DNA of 64,000 bases from Ensifer adhaerens (lineage in GTDB: Bacteria; Pseudomonadota; Alphaproteobacteria; Rhizobiales; Rhizobiaceae), in NCBI RefSeq assembly GCF_002940685.1, contig NZ_PNFP01000017.1, positions 62,001 through 126,000 of the forward strand, written 5' to 3'. The translations under genes and the position numbers were made by a program. The notes under the pieces were generated by a model. The model saw only the letters and a program-made list of their open reading frames with translations, ran no database searches and was not told the origin of the DNA. Position 1 is the first letter of the stretch, and the number at the start of each line of letters is the position of its first letter. Shown in pieces: positions 25,137 through 34,816 of this stretch.

Positions 25137-27371
25137 TTAGAAACGCTGCGTGAGCGAGATCTTGAAGGTGCGGCCCGGTTCCGAATAGTAATCGCGCGGC
25201 TGGTTGCTCGGGGACCCAACGTTGGTGTCGCGCAGCGCGAGCGCGTCGAAGTACTTCTTGTCGAAGATGTTGTAGACGCCCGCCTGCACACGCAGCCCCT
25301 TGAATTCCTCGGGCGTCCACCAGCCGGTCAGGTCGACGATACCGTAGCCGGGTGCGTCGAAGGTATTCGCAGCACCGTCATCCGACATGGCGGCCGAAAG
25401 CGTGGTGGAGAGATCGACGCCGAAGGTTTCCTGGCTGTAGCCCGCACCGAGGATCGCCTTGAACGGTGCAACCGAGCGCAGGCGCTTGTCGGTATCCTCG
25501 TTCTTGCCATAGGCATAGGCGATCGAGCCATGGACGTTGAAGCCGTTGTCGAAGGTCTTCAGAGCGCTCAGCTCGAAACCAGAGATGCGCGCCTTCTGCA
25601 CGTTCTCGTAACGGATCTCCATGAACCGGGTTACCGGGTTTATGGTCGTCTTCGTCTCGATGAAGTTGTCGTAGACGTTGTGGAACGCAGCAAAGCGGCC
25701 GGTCAGGTCACCCGTATCGAAGTTGGCGCCGACCTCGAAGCCATTGCCGGTCTCGGGCTTCAGGTCCGGGTTGCCGAGCTGGGCGTAGCCTTGAGCCCGG
25801 TTGTAGAAGCGGCTGTAAAGTTCATCGACAGTCGGGGCGCGATAGGCCATCGACCATTGTGCGAAGAGCTCGACGTCAGGTGTGATGTCGTAGGTCGCAA
25901 GCAGCTTGGGCGACAGGCGGGCGCCGTCCCGGTCCCGCGGTTCGCCGAAGCGCGGCTCCGTGGGGTTGGCCTGGAAACCGGCATTGGCCTCCGGCTGGTA
26001 GTCGAACCAGTCGAAGCGCACACCGGGCGTCAGCGCAAAGGCACTGTCACCCATCGAGATGCGGTCTTCCAGAACCGCGCCAATCGTCGTGCTCTTGACG
26101 GTCGGGATTTCCGACTGGTTGTTGTTGACCGGGCATGTCGTCGGCGTCGGGCATAGCGCCCAGGTGTACTGGTTCCAGTCCGAGCGCTGGACGTCGAGCC
26201 TGAACAGCACGGAGTGGTCGAAGCCACCGGCTTCGAAATCCTTGCCGGCGCTGCCGCTGAAGCCGATGCTCTTGTTGTTGATCGAATTGTCGCGGCCATA
26301 GGGCACATCGAAACGCGTGCGACCGTTCGCACCGGAAGACCGCTCCAGTTCCTGCCAGTAGAGCGTGGCGCGCGCAAAGCTGAACAGGTCGTCGGACGAA
26401 AGGGCCTCGAAATCATAATCGAGCGAGACACGCTTGCGCGAGCGATCCTCGAAGCCTCGGTAGTCACCGATCTTGTAGGTGCGCGGCGCCCCCTGGTCCG
26501 TCAACAGGTCGGCGTCGGCATCACGGCGGAAGCTTTCGGCGGTCAGGCCGATGCGGTGGCCGCCTTCGAGTTGATGGCGAAGCTTGAAGAGCAGGTTGCT
26601 TTGGTCGAAATCGAGCGGATTGGCTTCCGTGCGGGTCGGACCGGTGCCGCCAACCGTGCCTTCGTTTTCTCGCTCATGTCCCTTGCGGTAGCTGCCCTGG
26701 AAGAGCACCGAGGTATCGCCGAACTGCTTGGCAACGGCAGCGGAGCCGGTGATGCTGTCGTCCTCGCTGTCATAGATGGTCTTGAATAGAGCACCCCAGT
26801 CCTTGCCGTCGGAAATCAGGTCCTCCGGCTCGAGGGTACGCAGCACGATCGCGCCCCCCAGCATGCCCGAACCGCCGCGGCTCGAATCCGCGCCACGCAC
26901 CACATCAAGTGCGGAAAGCGAGTTGAAGTCGAAGGTGTCGCCGCCGCCATTCGCGTTTGTCGTCGCGGTCTGCGTCCGTGCACTGTTCGAAATAAAGGGG
27001 ATCGGAACCCCGTCGATCGTGGTCAAGATGCGCGGACCGGAAAGACCGCGGATGTTGATTCCCGAGTCCTTCTTCGACGCGTTGATGCCGGCGTCGACGC
27101 TGCGACCGAGGTCATCGAGATCGGTCACCTGCTTTGCTTCGAGCGTCTTTTCATCGATCTCGCTGGCAAGCGGCGTGTCGGCGATGCTGCCCTTCGGCGC
27201 CGTCGTCACGCGATTTCCCTTGGCCACGATCTTCTGAAGCACCGTGGTGTTGGCGCCGGCCTCCGCAGTCGTCGCCGGCTTGGCGCTCTGGGCGAAGGCC
27301 TCGGAAATGGGGGGTACGAAGGTGACTGCAGCGCAAGCCAAGAGAGCCAGGCGACGATGCCGGGTGAGCAT
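25137..27371 (-). CDS. shmR: TonB-dependent haem/haemoglobin receptor
   Basis: About 744 residues, an outer-membrane TonB-dependent receptor of the haemoglobin/transferrin/lactoferrin group. A signal peptide (RLALLACAAVTFVPPISEAFA) precedes the plug domain (DLDDLGRSVDAGINASKKDSGINIRGLSG). The beta-barrel has the FRAP/NPDL-like motifs AYRAPTVDELYSR and NPDLKPETGNGFEVG, and ends in the terminal TQRF. The position beside trpE(G) matches shmR of S. meliloti. ATG 27371 (MLTRHRR) has AAAGGA upstream; a longer frame from 27425 lacks this. It is probably induced by iron or haem need. Confidence 0.92.
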   Translation of the reverse strand: MLTRHRRLALLACAAVTFVPPISEAFAQSAKPATTAEAGANTTVLQKIVAKGNRVTTAPKGSIADTPLASEIDEKTLEAKQVTDLDDLGRSVDAGINASKKDSGINIRGLSGPRILTTIDGVPIPFISNSARTQTATTNANGGGDTFDFNSLSALDVVRGADSSRGGSGMLGGAIVLRTLEPEDLISDGKDWGALFKTIYDSEDDSITGSAAVAKQFGDTSVLFQGSYRKGHERENEGTVGGTGPTRTEANPLDFDQSNLLFKLRHQLEGGHRIGLTAESFRRDADADLLTDQGAPRTYKIGDYRGFEDRSRKRVSLDYDFEALSSDDLFSFARATLYWQELERSSGANGRTRFDVPYGRDNSINNKSIGFSGSAGKDFEAGGFDHSVLFRLDVQRSDWNQYTWALCPTPTTCPVNNNQSEIPTVKSTTIGAVLEDRISMGDSAFALTPGVRFDWFDYQPEANAGFQANPTEPRFGEPRDRDGARLSPKLLATYDITPDVELFAQWSMAYRAPTVDELYSRFYNRAQGYAQLGNPDLKPETGNGFEVGANFDTGDLTGRFAAFHNVYDNFIETKTTINPVTRFMEIRYENVQKARISGFELSALKTFDNGFNVHGSIAYAYGKNEDTDKRLRSVAPFKAILGAGYSQETFGVDLSTTLSAAMSDDGAANTFDAPGYGIVDLTGWWTPEEFKGLRVQAGVYNIFDKKYFDALALRDTNVGSPSNQPRDYYSEPGRTFKISLTQRF

Positions 27372-27474
27372 AGACCAATCCTTTGAGTTTCGAGGGCCGG
27401 GCTTGCTGTTGAGCGGCGAACTCAAGGGGCTGGCTGGGCGTAATGTCGAGGGCGCTGCGACATGTCGCCGCCTC

Positions 27475-27520
27475 TTTTATGCCGCATAAAAAACATGAGT
27501 TTCTTTGTCAACTAACAAAG
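27475..27520 (-). promoter_or_regulatory. Haem receptor promoter with two palindromic operators
   Basis: On the minus strand TTGACA (27506-27511) and TATGCG (27483-27488) are 17 bp apart. A perfect palindrome CTTTGT-N6-ACAAAG (27503-27520) covers the -35 box. A second perfect palindrome TTTTATGC-N-GCATAAAA (27475-27491) covers the -10 box. They are good candidate sites for iron regulators such as RirA, Irr or Fur/Mur; which one binds is not determined. Confidence 0.62.
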
Positions 27521-27666
27521 ACCATCCCCACAATTTGTGGGGTCGTGCCAATTCGAGGCGTTGCTAAACTGCAACGGTTTTCGTGACGGGCCGATGAAAC
27601 CAGATCCGCGTCCGTGCGTTCCCTCCCCTCCAGGCCCCGCTGCGGGGGCAACGAGAAAGGAACCGA

Positions 27667-28578
27667 ATGCGTCGCTCTTTTCCCTTGATCCTGCTGTCCC
27701 TGCTGATCCTCACCGGCGCCAGCCTGCCGAAATCCGGCCCCATCCCGATAAAGAAGCCACCGGCCGAGGTGGAAACCCAAAAAGCTCCAACACCCGAGGA
27801 AAAACCGGCAGCCCCGGCGGACGACACCAAGGGCAATCAGAAACAGGTGCCGACCGAGGGCCAACAGCCCGTGCCGCAGCCGAAACCGACCGAAGGGAAT
27901 GAGCAACCGGCGAAGGATCAAAAGCCGGTCGTGGACGAAAAGGACAAGCGTGCCGACGAAAAGAAGGAGGAGGAGGAAAAGCCGGCGCCGATCGTCTATC
28001 CGCCGGTCGAACCGGAAAATGCCGCCGACTATGCCAGGTGCCTGACCGACCTGAAAGCGATCGGAGCGACGTTTGTCGAAGCCAAGCGCATTGATGACGG
28101 CAAGGGCTGCGGCATCGACAAGCCGCTGGAGGTCACGAACATCCTCTCCGGCGTCACGCTCGCGCCCAAGGGCCTGATGCGATGCGAGACGGCGCTGGCC
28201 TTGGCGCGCTGGACCAAGGAAACCGCTCAGCCGGCCGCCGAGGTCGCCTTCGACAAGGCCATCAAGATCAAGAGGTTGAACCAGGCCTCGACCTATGTCT
28301 GCCGCCTGCGCAACAATGCGACGACAGGCAAGATCTCCGAGCATGCCCACGGCAACGCCGTCGACATTGCCTCCTTCACGTTCAGCAACGGCACGACGAT
28401 CGCCATCCAGCCGCGTGACGAGGACGGCACGATGGACGGCGCCTTCCAGCGCGCCGTCACCGCCTCCGCCTGCCTCTACTTCAAGACCGTGCTCGATCCC
28501 GGCAGCGATGCCGCGCACGAGACCCATCTGCATCTCGATGTCATCGAGCGCCGCAACGACTATCGCTACTGCCGTTAG
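27667..28578 (+). CDS. Extensin-like family protein
   Basis: A 303-residue secreted protein. A signal peptide (FPLILLSLLILTGASL) is followed by a long linker very rich in Pro, Lys, Glu and Gln (about residues 18-115). The extensin-like C-terminal domain follows, with four or more cysteines and the metal-peptidase-like signature ISEHAHGNAVDIASF and ETHLHLDVI. The domain is related to peptidoglycan-binding/LAS-type enzymes, so a role at the cell wall is likely. AAAGGA precedes the ATG. It is divergent from the haem receptor. Confidence 0.9.
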   Translation: MRRSFPLILLSLLILTGASLPKSGPIPIKKPPAEVETQKAPTPEEKPAAPADDTKGNQKQVPTEGQQPVPQPKPTEGNEQPAKDQKPVVDEKDKRADEKKEEEEKPAPIVYPPVEPENAADYARCLTDLKAIGATFVEAKRIDDGKGCGIDKPLEVTNILSGVTLAPKGLMRCETALALARWTKETAQPAAEVAFDKAIKIKRLNQASTYVCRLRNNATTGKISEHAHGNAVDIASFTFSNGTTIAIQPRDEDGTMDGAFQRAVTASACLYFKTVLDPGSDAAHETHLHLDVIERRNDYRYCR

Positions 28579-28604
28579 GAAGCTTGTCCTGACGGCACCA
28601 CTGC

Positions 28605-29057
28605 TCAATCGTCGTCATAGCCAAGGGCAACGAACTCGCCCTCGAAGCGTCCTGCCAGCGTGTCGCCATCGAGGAGGTCGGCGACGACCACCGCCCGCGC
28701 CCGGCCCCGCCTTTCGAGCAATCGGAGGAAGCCCGGCCATTGCCCGGCATCCGCCAGCGACGAGCGCGCCGCAAAAGCACCGGCGACCGGTCTCAGATAG
28801 TCCATGCGATTGCTCTGGATCACCAGGCGCGCCGCCACGCCGCTGTTGCGCAGCCGCACGTGCAGGAGCGACCAGGCCGAGAGGATCGCAAGCGCCGAAG
28901 CGCTGCCGCCGAAGACCGTCTCACGATGGTTGATGTTGGGCCCCAGAGGGGCCGAGAGCAGCACATGTTCGTCCGCCACCATGTCGACCTGGACCTGCAT
29001 TGCCGCCGACAGCGGAATATGGGCATGAAGATAGGCTTGGAGTTCCTTTGGCGTCAT
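28605..29057 (-). CDS. YiiD_C-type thioesterase-fold protein
   Basis: A 150-residue hot-dog-fold protein matching the YiiD C-terminal domain family: LSAPLGPNINHRETVFGGSA near residue 35-52 and the strand LVIQSNRMDYLRPV. Members are putative acyl-CoA thioesterases; the E. coli YiiD homologue is a GNAT fusion, and here the domain stands alone. No partner gene is adjacent. It is convergent with the extensin-like gene. Confidence 0.83.
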   Translation of the reverse strand: MTPKELQAYLHAHIPLSAAMQVQVDMVADEHVLLSAPLGPNINHRETVFGGSASALAILSAWSLLHVRLRNSGVAARLVIQSNRMDYLRPVAGAFAARSSLADAGQWPGFLRLLERRGRARAVVVADLLDGDTLAGRFEGEFVALGYDDD

Positions 29058-29260
29058 CGCGGCATCCCTGATGCGTTCATCTGCGGGAGATCAATGCACG
29101 AGACCGGTTGCTCTGGCCATAGTCGCCACACGCTCCGATCCGACCGGTGCTCCCCTGAAAAGATACCGGTTCAGCCGCCTTGCAGGACCGCACCCAGTGT
29201 CCCAAATACAGGCGCGAGGAAAATCCACCCATTTTGCGCCCAGTCTCAAGGAAATCTGTC

Positions 29261-29770
29261 ATGGCACTGACGATGTATCAGCTCTCCATTCCCGCACTCG
29301 TCCGCGGCCTTGGTGTCCTTACCAAACTGCTCGACAAGGCAGAGGCTTTTGCCCAGGAAAAGGGCATCTCCGCTGACGATCTCGTCAACGCCCGGCTGGC
29401 GCCCGATATGCTGCCGCTTGCCGGCCAGGTACAGCGCGTCAGCGACACCAGCAAGGGCCTGGTCGGCCGCCTGACCTCGCTCGAGGTGCCCCGTTTTCCG
29501 GATGAGGAAAAGACGATCGACGAGCTGCGCCAGCGCATCGCCAAGACCATCGCCTTCCTTGCAACGGTCGGTCCTGATGATCTCGAAGACAGCGACAGTC
29601 GCGAAGTCGTGCTCAATTTCCCGACGCTGAAGGTCACGCTCACGGGCGAGGAGTATCTGCAGAAGTTCGTGCTGCCGAACTTCTACTTCCACCTGACGAC
29701 CGCCTACGACATCCTGCGCCACAAGGGCGTGCCGATCGGCAAGGCAGACTACCTCAGCCTCACCGCCTGA
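29261..29770 (+). CDS. DUF1993 family protein
   Basis: A 169-residue protein of the DUF1993 family (start MALTMYQLSIPALVRGLGVL). The conserved C-terminal NFYFHLTTAYDILRHKGVPIGKADYL resembles the DinB/YfiT-like four-helix bundle. Its function is unknown; the fold is often a metal-binding or thiol-transferase scaffold. ATG 29261 is chosen over 29180 because AAGGAAA precedes it and homologues begin here. A strong terminator follows. Confidence 0.88.
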   Translation: MALTMYQLSIPALVRGLGVLTKLLDKAEAFAQEKGISADDLVNARLAPDMLPLAGQVQRVSDTSKGLVGRLTSLEVPRFPDEEKTIDELRQRIAKTIAFLATVGPDDLEDSDSREVVLNFPTLKVTLTGEEYLQKFVLPNFYFHLTTAYDILRHKGVPIGKADYLSLTA

Positions 29771-29797
29771 TTGCCGCGGAAGAACGCAGACATAGCA

Positions 29798-29834
29798 ACG
29801 CCGCGCATCGACCCCGATGCGCGGCGTCTTTCTT
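29798..29834 (+). terminator. Intrinsic terminator after the DUF1993 gene
   Basis: A perfect 13-bp stem (29798-29810 with 29815-29827), ACCC loop, followed by CTTTCTT. It lies between convergent genes and may stop transcription from both sides. Confidence 0.85.
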
Positions 29835-29852
29835 CACGTAAGCAGGAAGCGG

Positions 29853-31532
29853 CTAGAACAGCCCTTCGATGTAGCCCTGCTCGTTGAGGAAGATCTTCTC
29901 CGACGAGGGCACCTTGGGCAGGCCCGGCATGGTCATGATCTCGCCGGTGATGACGACGATGAAGCCGGCACCGGCCGCAAGCCTGACCTCGCGGATCGGC
30001 ACCGCATGACCGCTCGGGGCGCCGCGCAGGTTCGGATCGGTCGAGAAGGAATACTGAGTCTTCGCCATGCAGATCGGCAGGTGGCCGTAACCCTGATCCT
30101 CCCAGCTGCGCAGCTGATCGCGCACCGACTTGTCGGCGATCACCTCGCTTGCGTGGTAGATGTCCTTGGCGATCGTTTCGATCTTGTGGAAGAGCGACAT
30201 GTCGTCGGGATAGAGCGGCGAGAACTGCGAGTGCCCGCCTTCGGCAAGGGCCGCCACCTTGCGCGCCAGCTCCTCGATACCGGCCGACCCCTCGGCCCAG
30301 TGACGGCAGAGCACCGCTTCGGCGCCGAGCGTCGCCACATAGTCCTTGATCGCCTGCACCTCGGCTGGCGTGTCGGAGGTGAAGTGGTTGATGGCGACGA
30401 TGACGGGAACGCCGAACTTCTTGACGTTCTGCACGTGCCGGCCGAGATTGGCGCAGCCCTTGCGCAAGGCCTCGAGGTTTTCTTTCCCGAGGTCGTCCTT
30501 CTTGACGCCGCCATTCATCTTGATCGCGCGCACGGTCGCGACCAGCACCGCCGCATCGGGTTTCAGCCCGGCCTTGCGGCACTTGATGTCGAAGAATTTT
30601 TCTGCCCCGAGATCGGCGCCGAACCCGGCTTCGGTCACCACATAGTCGGCGAGCTTCAGCGCCGTCGTCGTCGCGACCACCGAATTGCAGCCATGGGCGA
30701 TGTTGGCGAAGGGGCCGCCATGCACGAAGGCGGGATTGTTTTCGAGCGTCTGCACCAGGTTCGGCTGCATCGCGTCCTTGAGCAGCACGGTCATGGCGCC
30801 ATCGGCCTTGATGTCACGCGCAAAGACCGGGCTCTTGTCGCGGCGATAACCGATGATGATGTTGCCGAGCCGTTTCTCGAGATCCTTGAGGTCGGTCGAC
30901 AGGCAGAGGATCGCCATGACTTCGGAAGCGACGGTGATGTCGAAGCCGGTCTCGCGCGGATAGCCGTTGGCGACGCCGCCGAGCGAGCCGACGATGCTGC
31001 GCAGCGCCCGGTCGTTCATGTCCATGACGCGCCGCCAGGCGATGCGGCGAATGTCGATGTTCTGCTCGTTGCCCCAATAGATGTGGTTGTCGATCAGTGC
31101 CGCCAGCAGGTTGTGAGCCGAAGTGATCGCGTGAAAATCGCCGGTGAAGTGAAGGTTCATATCCTCCATCGGCACCACCTGCGCATAGCCGCCACCGGCA
31201 GCACCGCCCTTGACGCCAAAGCAGGGACCGAGCGACGCCTCGCGGATGCAGACGATCGCCTTCTTGCCGATGCGGTTCAACCCATCGCCAAGACCCACGG
31301 TCGTCGTCGTCTTGCCTTCGCCTGCCGGCGTCGGGTTGATCGCCGTCACCAGGATCAGATGGCCGTTTTTCTTCTCGCGCTGCCGGGCGATGAAATCGGC
31401 GCCGATCTTCGCCTTGTCATGGCCATAGGGCAGCAGATCTTCGGCCGGAATGCCGAGCGCCGCACCGATCTCCAGGATCGGCTTTTTCTTCGCCGCGCGC
31501 GCAATCTCGATATCGGACTTCACCTCCGCCAT
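29853..31532 (-). CDS. fhs: Formate--tetrahydrofolate ligase
   Basis: A 559-residue enzyme. The ATP-binding P-loop is [14 protein letters not shown] (about residues 67-80); other conserved blocks are [22 protein letters not shown] and [11 protein letters not shown]. It makes 10-formyl-tetrahydrofolate from formate, THF and ATP, feeding one-carbon metabolism. The length is usual for the family. It is monocistronic; the 166 bp upstream hold no gene. Confidence 0.97.
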   Translation of the reverse strand: MAEVKSDIEIARAAKKKPILEIGAALGIPAEDLLPYGHDKAKIGADFIARQREKKNGHLILVTAINPTPAGEGKTTTTVGLGDGLNRIGKKAIVCIREASLGPCFGVKGGAAGGGYAQVVPMEDMNLHFTGDFHAITSAHNLLAALIDNHIYWGNEQNIDIRRIAWRRVMDMNDRALRSIVGSLGGVANGYPRETGFDITVASEVMAILCLSTDLKDLEKRLGNIIIGYRRDKSPVFARDIKADGAMTVLLKDAMQPNLVQTLENNPAFVHGGPFANIAHGCNSVVATTTALKLADYVVTEAGFGADLGAEKFFDIKCRKAGLKPDAAVLVATVRAIKMNGGVKKDDLGKENLEALRKGCANLGRHVQNVKKFGVPVIVAINHFTSDTPAEVQAIKDYVATLGAEAVLCRHWAEGSAGIEELARKVAALAEGGHSQFSPLYPDDMSLFHKIETIAKDIYHASEVIADKSVRDQLRSWEDQGYGHLPICMAKTQYSFSTDPNLRGAPSGHAVPIREVRLAAGAGFIVVITGEIMTMPGLPKVPSSEKIFLNEQGYIEGLF

Positions 31533-31698
31533 GACAGTCCCCTCCCCAGGGTCTCGTTTTTACCCGCGCCTTTCAAGACGCGGTTCATGATACCGGAGCG
31601 GGATGAGGAAACGCGTCTGCGGTTTTCGGCCCGCGTCCCGCTTGAACTCAAGTCATCGGCAGCGCCCGGATAGTCAGGCGCCGCCTTGCCGTTCTGTC

Positions 31699-32922
31699 TT
31701 AGCGCGCGAGGATATCGCGCATCTCGACGATGTTGGAGCGGACGCGCAGCGTATAGAAGCCCATGGTCGCCAGATGGGTCGGCATGATCCAGCCGGCTTC
31801 CTCGCCGTTGGAGATGATCCATGGCTGGATGCGGAGTGCGGCGCGCAGCTGCTTGATCGTTTCCGTCCAGATCGGCAGCAGGCCGCGCTGGGCGACGACG
31901 TTGTCGAAGTCGGCACCAGCCGCCGAGAGGATGCCGTAGTAGCCGTAGAGCTGGCCATAGGCGAACCAGAAGCGGTCGTCGGCGCGCGTGTCGAACCAGC
32001 CGCCATTATGGTTTTCCGAGCGCTCGCGCAGGATCGCCGAAGTGTTGCCGAGGTCGTTGGCGACGCGGTCGAGGAACTCGACCAGGTTGTCCGAACGGCC
32101 GTCGAAGATCGCCTCGCACTTGCTGAGCGTCGTGTTGAAGGACCTCAGGTCCTTCATCGCCGCCCGATAGAAGCTCGGCGTCGGCGTCTTCGGGCCGAAC
32201 GGGTTGATCCCGAAATACCAGGTCTCCTCATCGAACTGCATATTGCCGCGGGCGCTCTGAAGGGCGTTGTTGATGCCCGAGGTGCCGCGCATGCGACCGA
32301 GCGAATCGACGAGCTCCACCGAGGTACGGCGGATCGCCTGGTTGACCCCGCGCTGGAACGACGCCTTGTTGTCGAGCCAGGGCGTGTCGTCCCAATCGAG
32401 CCCGAAGAAGCCAAGCTTGTAGAGCAGCATCGACGAGATCCAGGCGTTTTCGTTGACGTTGAAGTCGATGAGATCGGCGGTGACGTCGACGATCGCCGAG
32501 GTCTGGCAGACGGTGCCGGCCGGCAGTTGCACGGCGGCCAGCGCCTCCGGCGTCGATTCCTGCGGCTGCGCCGCCACGCCCGCAAGGGTGTTGGCGCCAC
32601 CGGTCGTCGCCTGCCCCGTCGAGGTGGTGCCAGGTCCGCTCATCGGCGAACCGGCGGGAACCTTGCGCTCGGCCAGCTTGTAGCGGTCGACGTAGTCCTC
32701 GTTGAAGTTCGTCCAGGCCTGGGTCTGCCAGATGAAGTAGCCGTAGAACAGGATCAGACCGATGAGGACGATGCCGATCGGCCCCTTGATGATCCAGCTG
32801 CGCTGCCGGTACCAGTTGCCGACCGCGATAAAGGGCCAGAGCAACCAGGCAACGACGAGCCCGATGCCCCGGCCGATTGCCGTAAAGACACGCTGGAAAA
32901 ACGCAACGATCGGGTCGAACAT
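31699..32922 (-). CDS. DUF2333-like membrane protein (cluster gene 5)
   Basis: A 407-residue protein. There is a hydrophobic N-terminal segment at residues 17-33 and a clear membrane helix at about 47-66 (GPIGIVLIGLILFYGYFIW). A large soluble, probably periplasmic part follows, with a Pro/Gly/Thr linker (residues 90-120) and a DUF2333-like domain. It starts 3 bp after the DUF6638-like gene, so the two are translationally linked. Function is unknown; it is the only obvious membrane anchor of the cluster. Confidence 0.8.
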   Translation of the reverse strand: MFDPIVAFFQRVFTAIGRGIGLVVAWLLWPFIAVGNWYRQRSWIIKGPIGIVLIGLILFYGYFIWQTQAWTNFNEDYVDRYKLAERKVPAGSPMSGPGTTSTGQATTGGANTLAGVAAQPQESTPEALAAVQLPAGTVCQTSAIVDVTADLIDFNVNENAWISSMLLYKLGFFGLDWDDTPWLDNKASFQRGVNQAIRRTSVELVDSLGRMRGTSGINNALQSARGNMQFDEETWYFGINPFGPKTPTPSFYRAAMKDLRSFNTTLSKCEAIFDGRSDNLVEFLDRVANDLGNTSAILRERSENHNGGWFDTRADDRFWFAYGQLYGYYGILSAAGADFDNVVAQRGLLPIWTETIKQLRAALRIQPWIISNGEEAGWIMPTHLATMGFYTLRVRSNIVEMRDILAR

Positions 32923-32925
32923 GTC

Positions 32926-34215
32926 CTATTCCTCTCTGAGGCCGTAAAGCTTGTGGCGGAAGGCCGCCTTGTCTTTCAGATATGTGCCGGTCAGCGTCAC
33001 CACAACATAGGCCTTGAAGCTTTCGCTATAACGCTCGTAGGCGTCATAGAAGCCCTGCTTGTCGAAGACGAAGCGCGAGACGAAATCGCGGGGCACGAGC
33101 TGGGATATCAGCCGGTTGACCAGCCACTGGTCCGGATGGGCGGGCGCTGCGCGCACCAGCATGAAGCGGTTGGCCGGCGCCACGTCCTGCATCTTGATCG
33201 TGCCTGTCGCAGCGACCGCGCGGATCATTTCCTGCAGGAACGGATAGGCGCCGTCATTGGCGACAGCCGCGGCGTTTCGGTGCATCCAGGTCTGCAGCCA
33301 GATGCGGTCGGCATTGGCAAGATCGGCCGTCGGATCGCTCTCGTTGATCAGCCCGCGCACCACCATGTCGGCGCGATGCTGGTAGAGCCCGGAATCCTCG
33401 ACCCAGGAAGCCTGCGGCAATTGCAGGCGCTTGGTCGAAGCGAGGAAATCATAGATCCGGGCGTGATCGTTGATGGCGATATAGCTCACCTGCCAGGGCC
33501 GCGAGCGGCGGAAGCCTGGCACGGAAGGATCGCAGATGACCGTCGTCGTCTTGTCGTCGAGGAAGACGTAGACGCCGCCGAAATGATTGGCCCAGAAGGC
33601 TTCGTGATGGAAGACGAGCTGATCCGGCACCAGTGCGTTCTGGCGGATGTCGCCGGTCTGCTTGGCAAGCTCGACCATGCGCGTCAGCATCTCGTCGTCG
33701 GCCCAGGCCGTCGGCACCTTCTTCAAGCGGTCGACGAGACCACGCAGTTCGGCCGCCTTGCCGAGCATGTCCTCGGCCGACAGCACCCGGAAGCGGACCT
33801 CGTTGATCGATAGCAGATCGTCGATATCGTCGACGATCGAGACCGAATCCTCGATCTCGCCGTAGAGCGCATCCTTGATGGTGATCGCGTTGATCGCCCG
33901 GCTGTTGGCGTTGAAGAATTCGTGCATCAGCGCGGCGGTGTTGGAGAAGCTCGTATGCACGCACGGCAGCTCCGCCTGCTCCGGCGTCATGATGATGAAG
34001 CGGCGGTTGACCCGGTTCGGGTCGAGATAGTCGCGGTCACCCAGCTCCTCGGCGATCTCCGGCGAGAACCCGGTCATGTCGATGCTGAACTGGGCCAGCG
34101 CCGTCGGCCGCAGCCCGAACCCTTCAAGCGCCTTGTTGTAGCGCGCGATCAGGTGCGGCTCGGAAATATCGAGCAACCGTCCATAGATCAATTCCGCTTC
34201 GAGCAGGCGTTTCAT
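32926..34215 (-). CDS. DUF6638-like protein (cluster gene 4)
   Basis: A 429-residue soluble protein without signal peptide or membrane helix. It contains an acidic stretch (EDSVSIVDDIDDLLSINE) and an EVRFRVLSAEDMLGKAAELRGL helix. A central VFHHEAFWANHFGGVYVFLDDKTTTVICDPSVPGF has no known catalytic motif I can name. I match it to DUF6638 from memory only. It is in line with the AAA+ ATPase gene upstream, from which it is separated by the inserted DUF559 cassette. Its role is unknown. Confidence 0.75.
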   Translation of the reverse strand: MKRLLEAELIYGRLLDISEPHLIARYNKALEGFGLRPTALAQFSIDMTGFSPEIAEELGDRDYLDPNRVNRRFIIMTPEQAELPCVHTSFSNTAALMHEFFNANSRAINAITIKDALYGEIEDSVSIVDDIDDLLSINEVRFRVLSAEDMLGKAAELRGLVDRLKKVPTAWADDEMLTRMVELAKQTGDIRQNALVPDQLVFHHEAFWANHFGGVYVFLDDKTTTVICDPSVPGFRRSRPWQVSYIAINDHARIYDFLASTKRLQLPQASWVEDSGLYQHRADMVVRGLINESDPTADLANADRIWLQTWMHRNAAAVANDGAYPFLQEMIRAVAATGTIKMQDVAPANRFMLVRAAPAHPDQWLVNRLISQLVPRDFVSRFVFDKQGFYDAYERYSESFKAYVVVTLTGTYLKDKAAFRHKLYGLREE

Positions 34216-34253
34216 ACGACATCCCCTCTAGTGCAGGTGTCGCGTAGACCACG

Positions 34254-34296
34254 TCCCCTCTCCCCGCCTGCGGGGAGAGGGCTAGGGTGAGGGGCA
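34254..34296. repeat. 43-bp REP-like element, left copy
   Basis: Contains the stem CCCTCTCCCCGC/GCGGGGAGAGGG followed by TAGGGTGAGGGGCA. Its inverted partner is at 34721-34763; the two agree at 39 of 43 positions. Elements of this sequence are common in rhizobial intergenic DNA. Confidence 0.85.
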
Positions 34297-34308
34297 ACTC
34301 GCCATAGC

Positions 34309-34716
34309 TCAATCATGTCTTCTGCCCGCTGGAATGAACGTCAAATCCGTTGCTCTCACTTCGTCCGTCAGCCGCTTTTCCAGGATTGCGACAATCGTCT
34401 CAAGAACCGTCCCACGTTCCTTCAAAACGTGCGTGTTCCAGAAGCGAGCGACACTCCATCCACTGGCCACCATGTACATATCGCGAATTGAATCGCTACT
34501 CCTGTTTGCATGCTGGCTGCCATCGACTTCGACAACGAGATGGTGGTCGCGGCAGGCGAAATCGGCAAAGTACCGGCCGATCGGAAACTGCCGCACGAAC
34601 TTGTAATCGTTGAGGCGACGTCCTCTCAGCTCCGACCACAAGACGGCTTCGGCCTCGTTGTCTGAGCGCCTGAGGAGCCGGGCGCGTTCGGTCTCTTTCG
34701 TATTCGCGCCTCTCAA
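34309..34716 (-). CDS. DUF559 (Vsr-like) endonuclease-domain protein
   Basis: A 135-residue protein of the DUF559/endonuclease-like fold. Conserved blocks are LRRSDNEAEAVLWSELRGRRL, FVRQFPIGRYFADFAC and VVEVDGSQH; the acidic residues and the EVDGSQH block resemble the PD-(D/E)XK/Vsr nuclease core. Inverted 43-bp repeats lie only 12 bp and 4 bp outside its ends, so gene plus repeats form a compact cassette inserted between the AAA+ and DUF6638-like genes. Activity is not established for the family. Confidence 0.85.
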   Translation of the reverse strand: MRGANTKETERARLLRRSDNEAEAVLWSELRGRRLNDYKFVRQFPIGRYFADFACRDHHLVVEVDGSQHANRSSDSIRDMYMVASGWSVARFWNTHVLKERGTVLETIVAILEKRLTDEVRATDLTFIPAGRRHD

Positions 34717-34720
34717 GGTC

Positions 34721-34763
34721 TGCCCCTCACCCTAACCCTCTCCCCGCGAGCGGAGAGAGGGGA
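34721..34763. repeat. 43-bp REP-like element, right copy (inverted)
   Basis: The reverse complement of the element at 34254-34296 with four mismatches. Together they bracket the DUF559 gene. Confidence 0.85.
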
Positions 34764-34816
34764 TGTGCCCCAAAGCCAGCTCCCGAAACCGGGTACGACC
34801 CAGACGCCAGACACCA

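Noticed and set aside
27537-27902. A 121-codon plus-strand frame overlapping the extensin-like gene.
   Set aside because: It is an out-of-frame shadow of the Pro/Lys-rich linker of the extensin-like protein and shares no motif with a known family.
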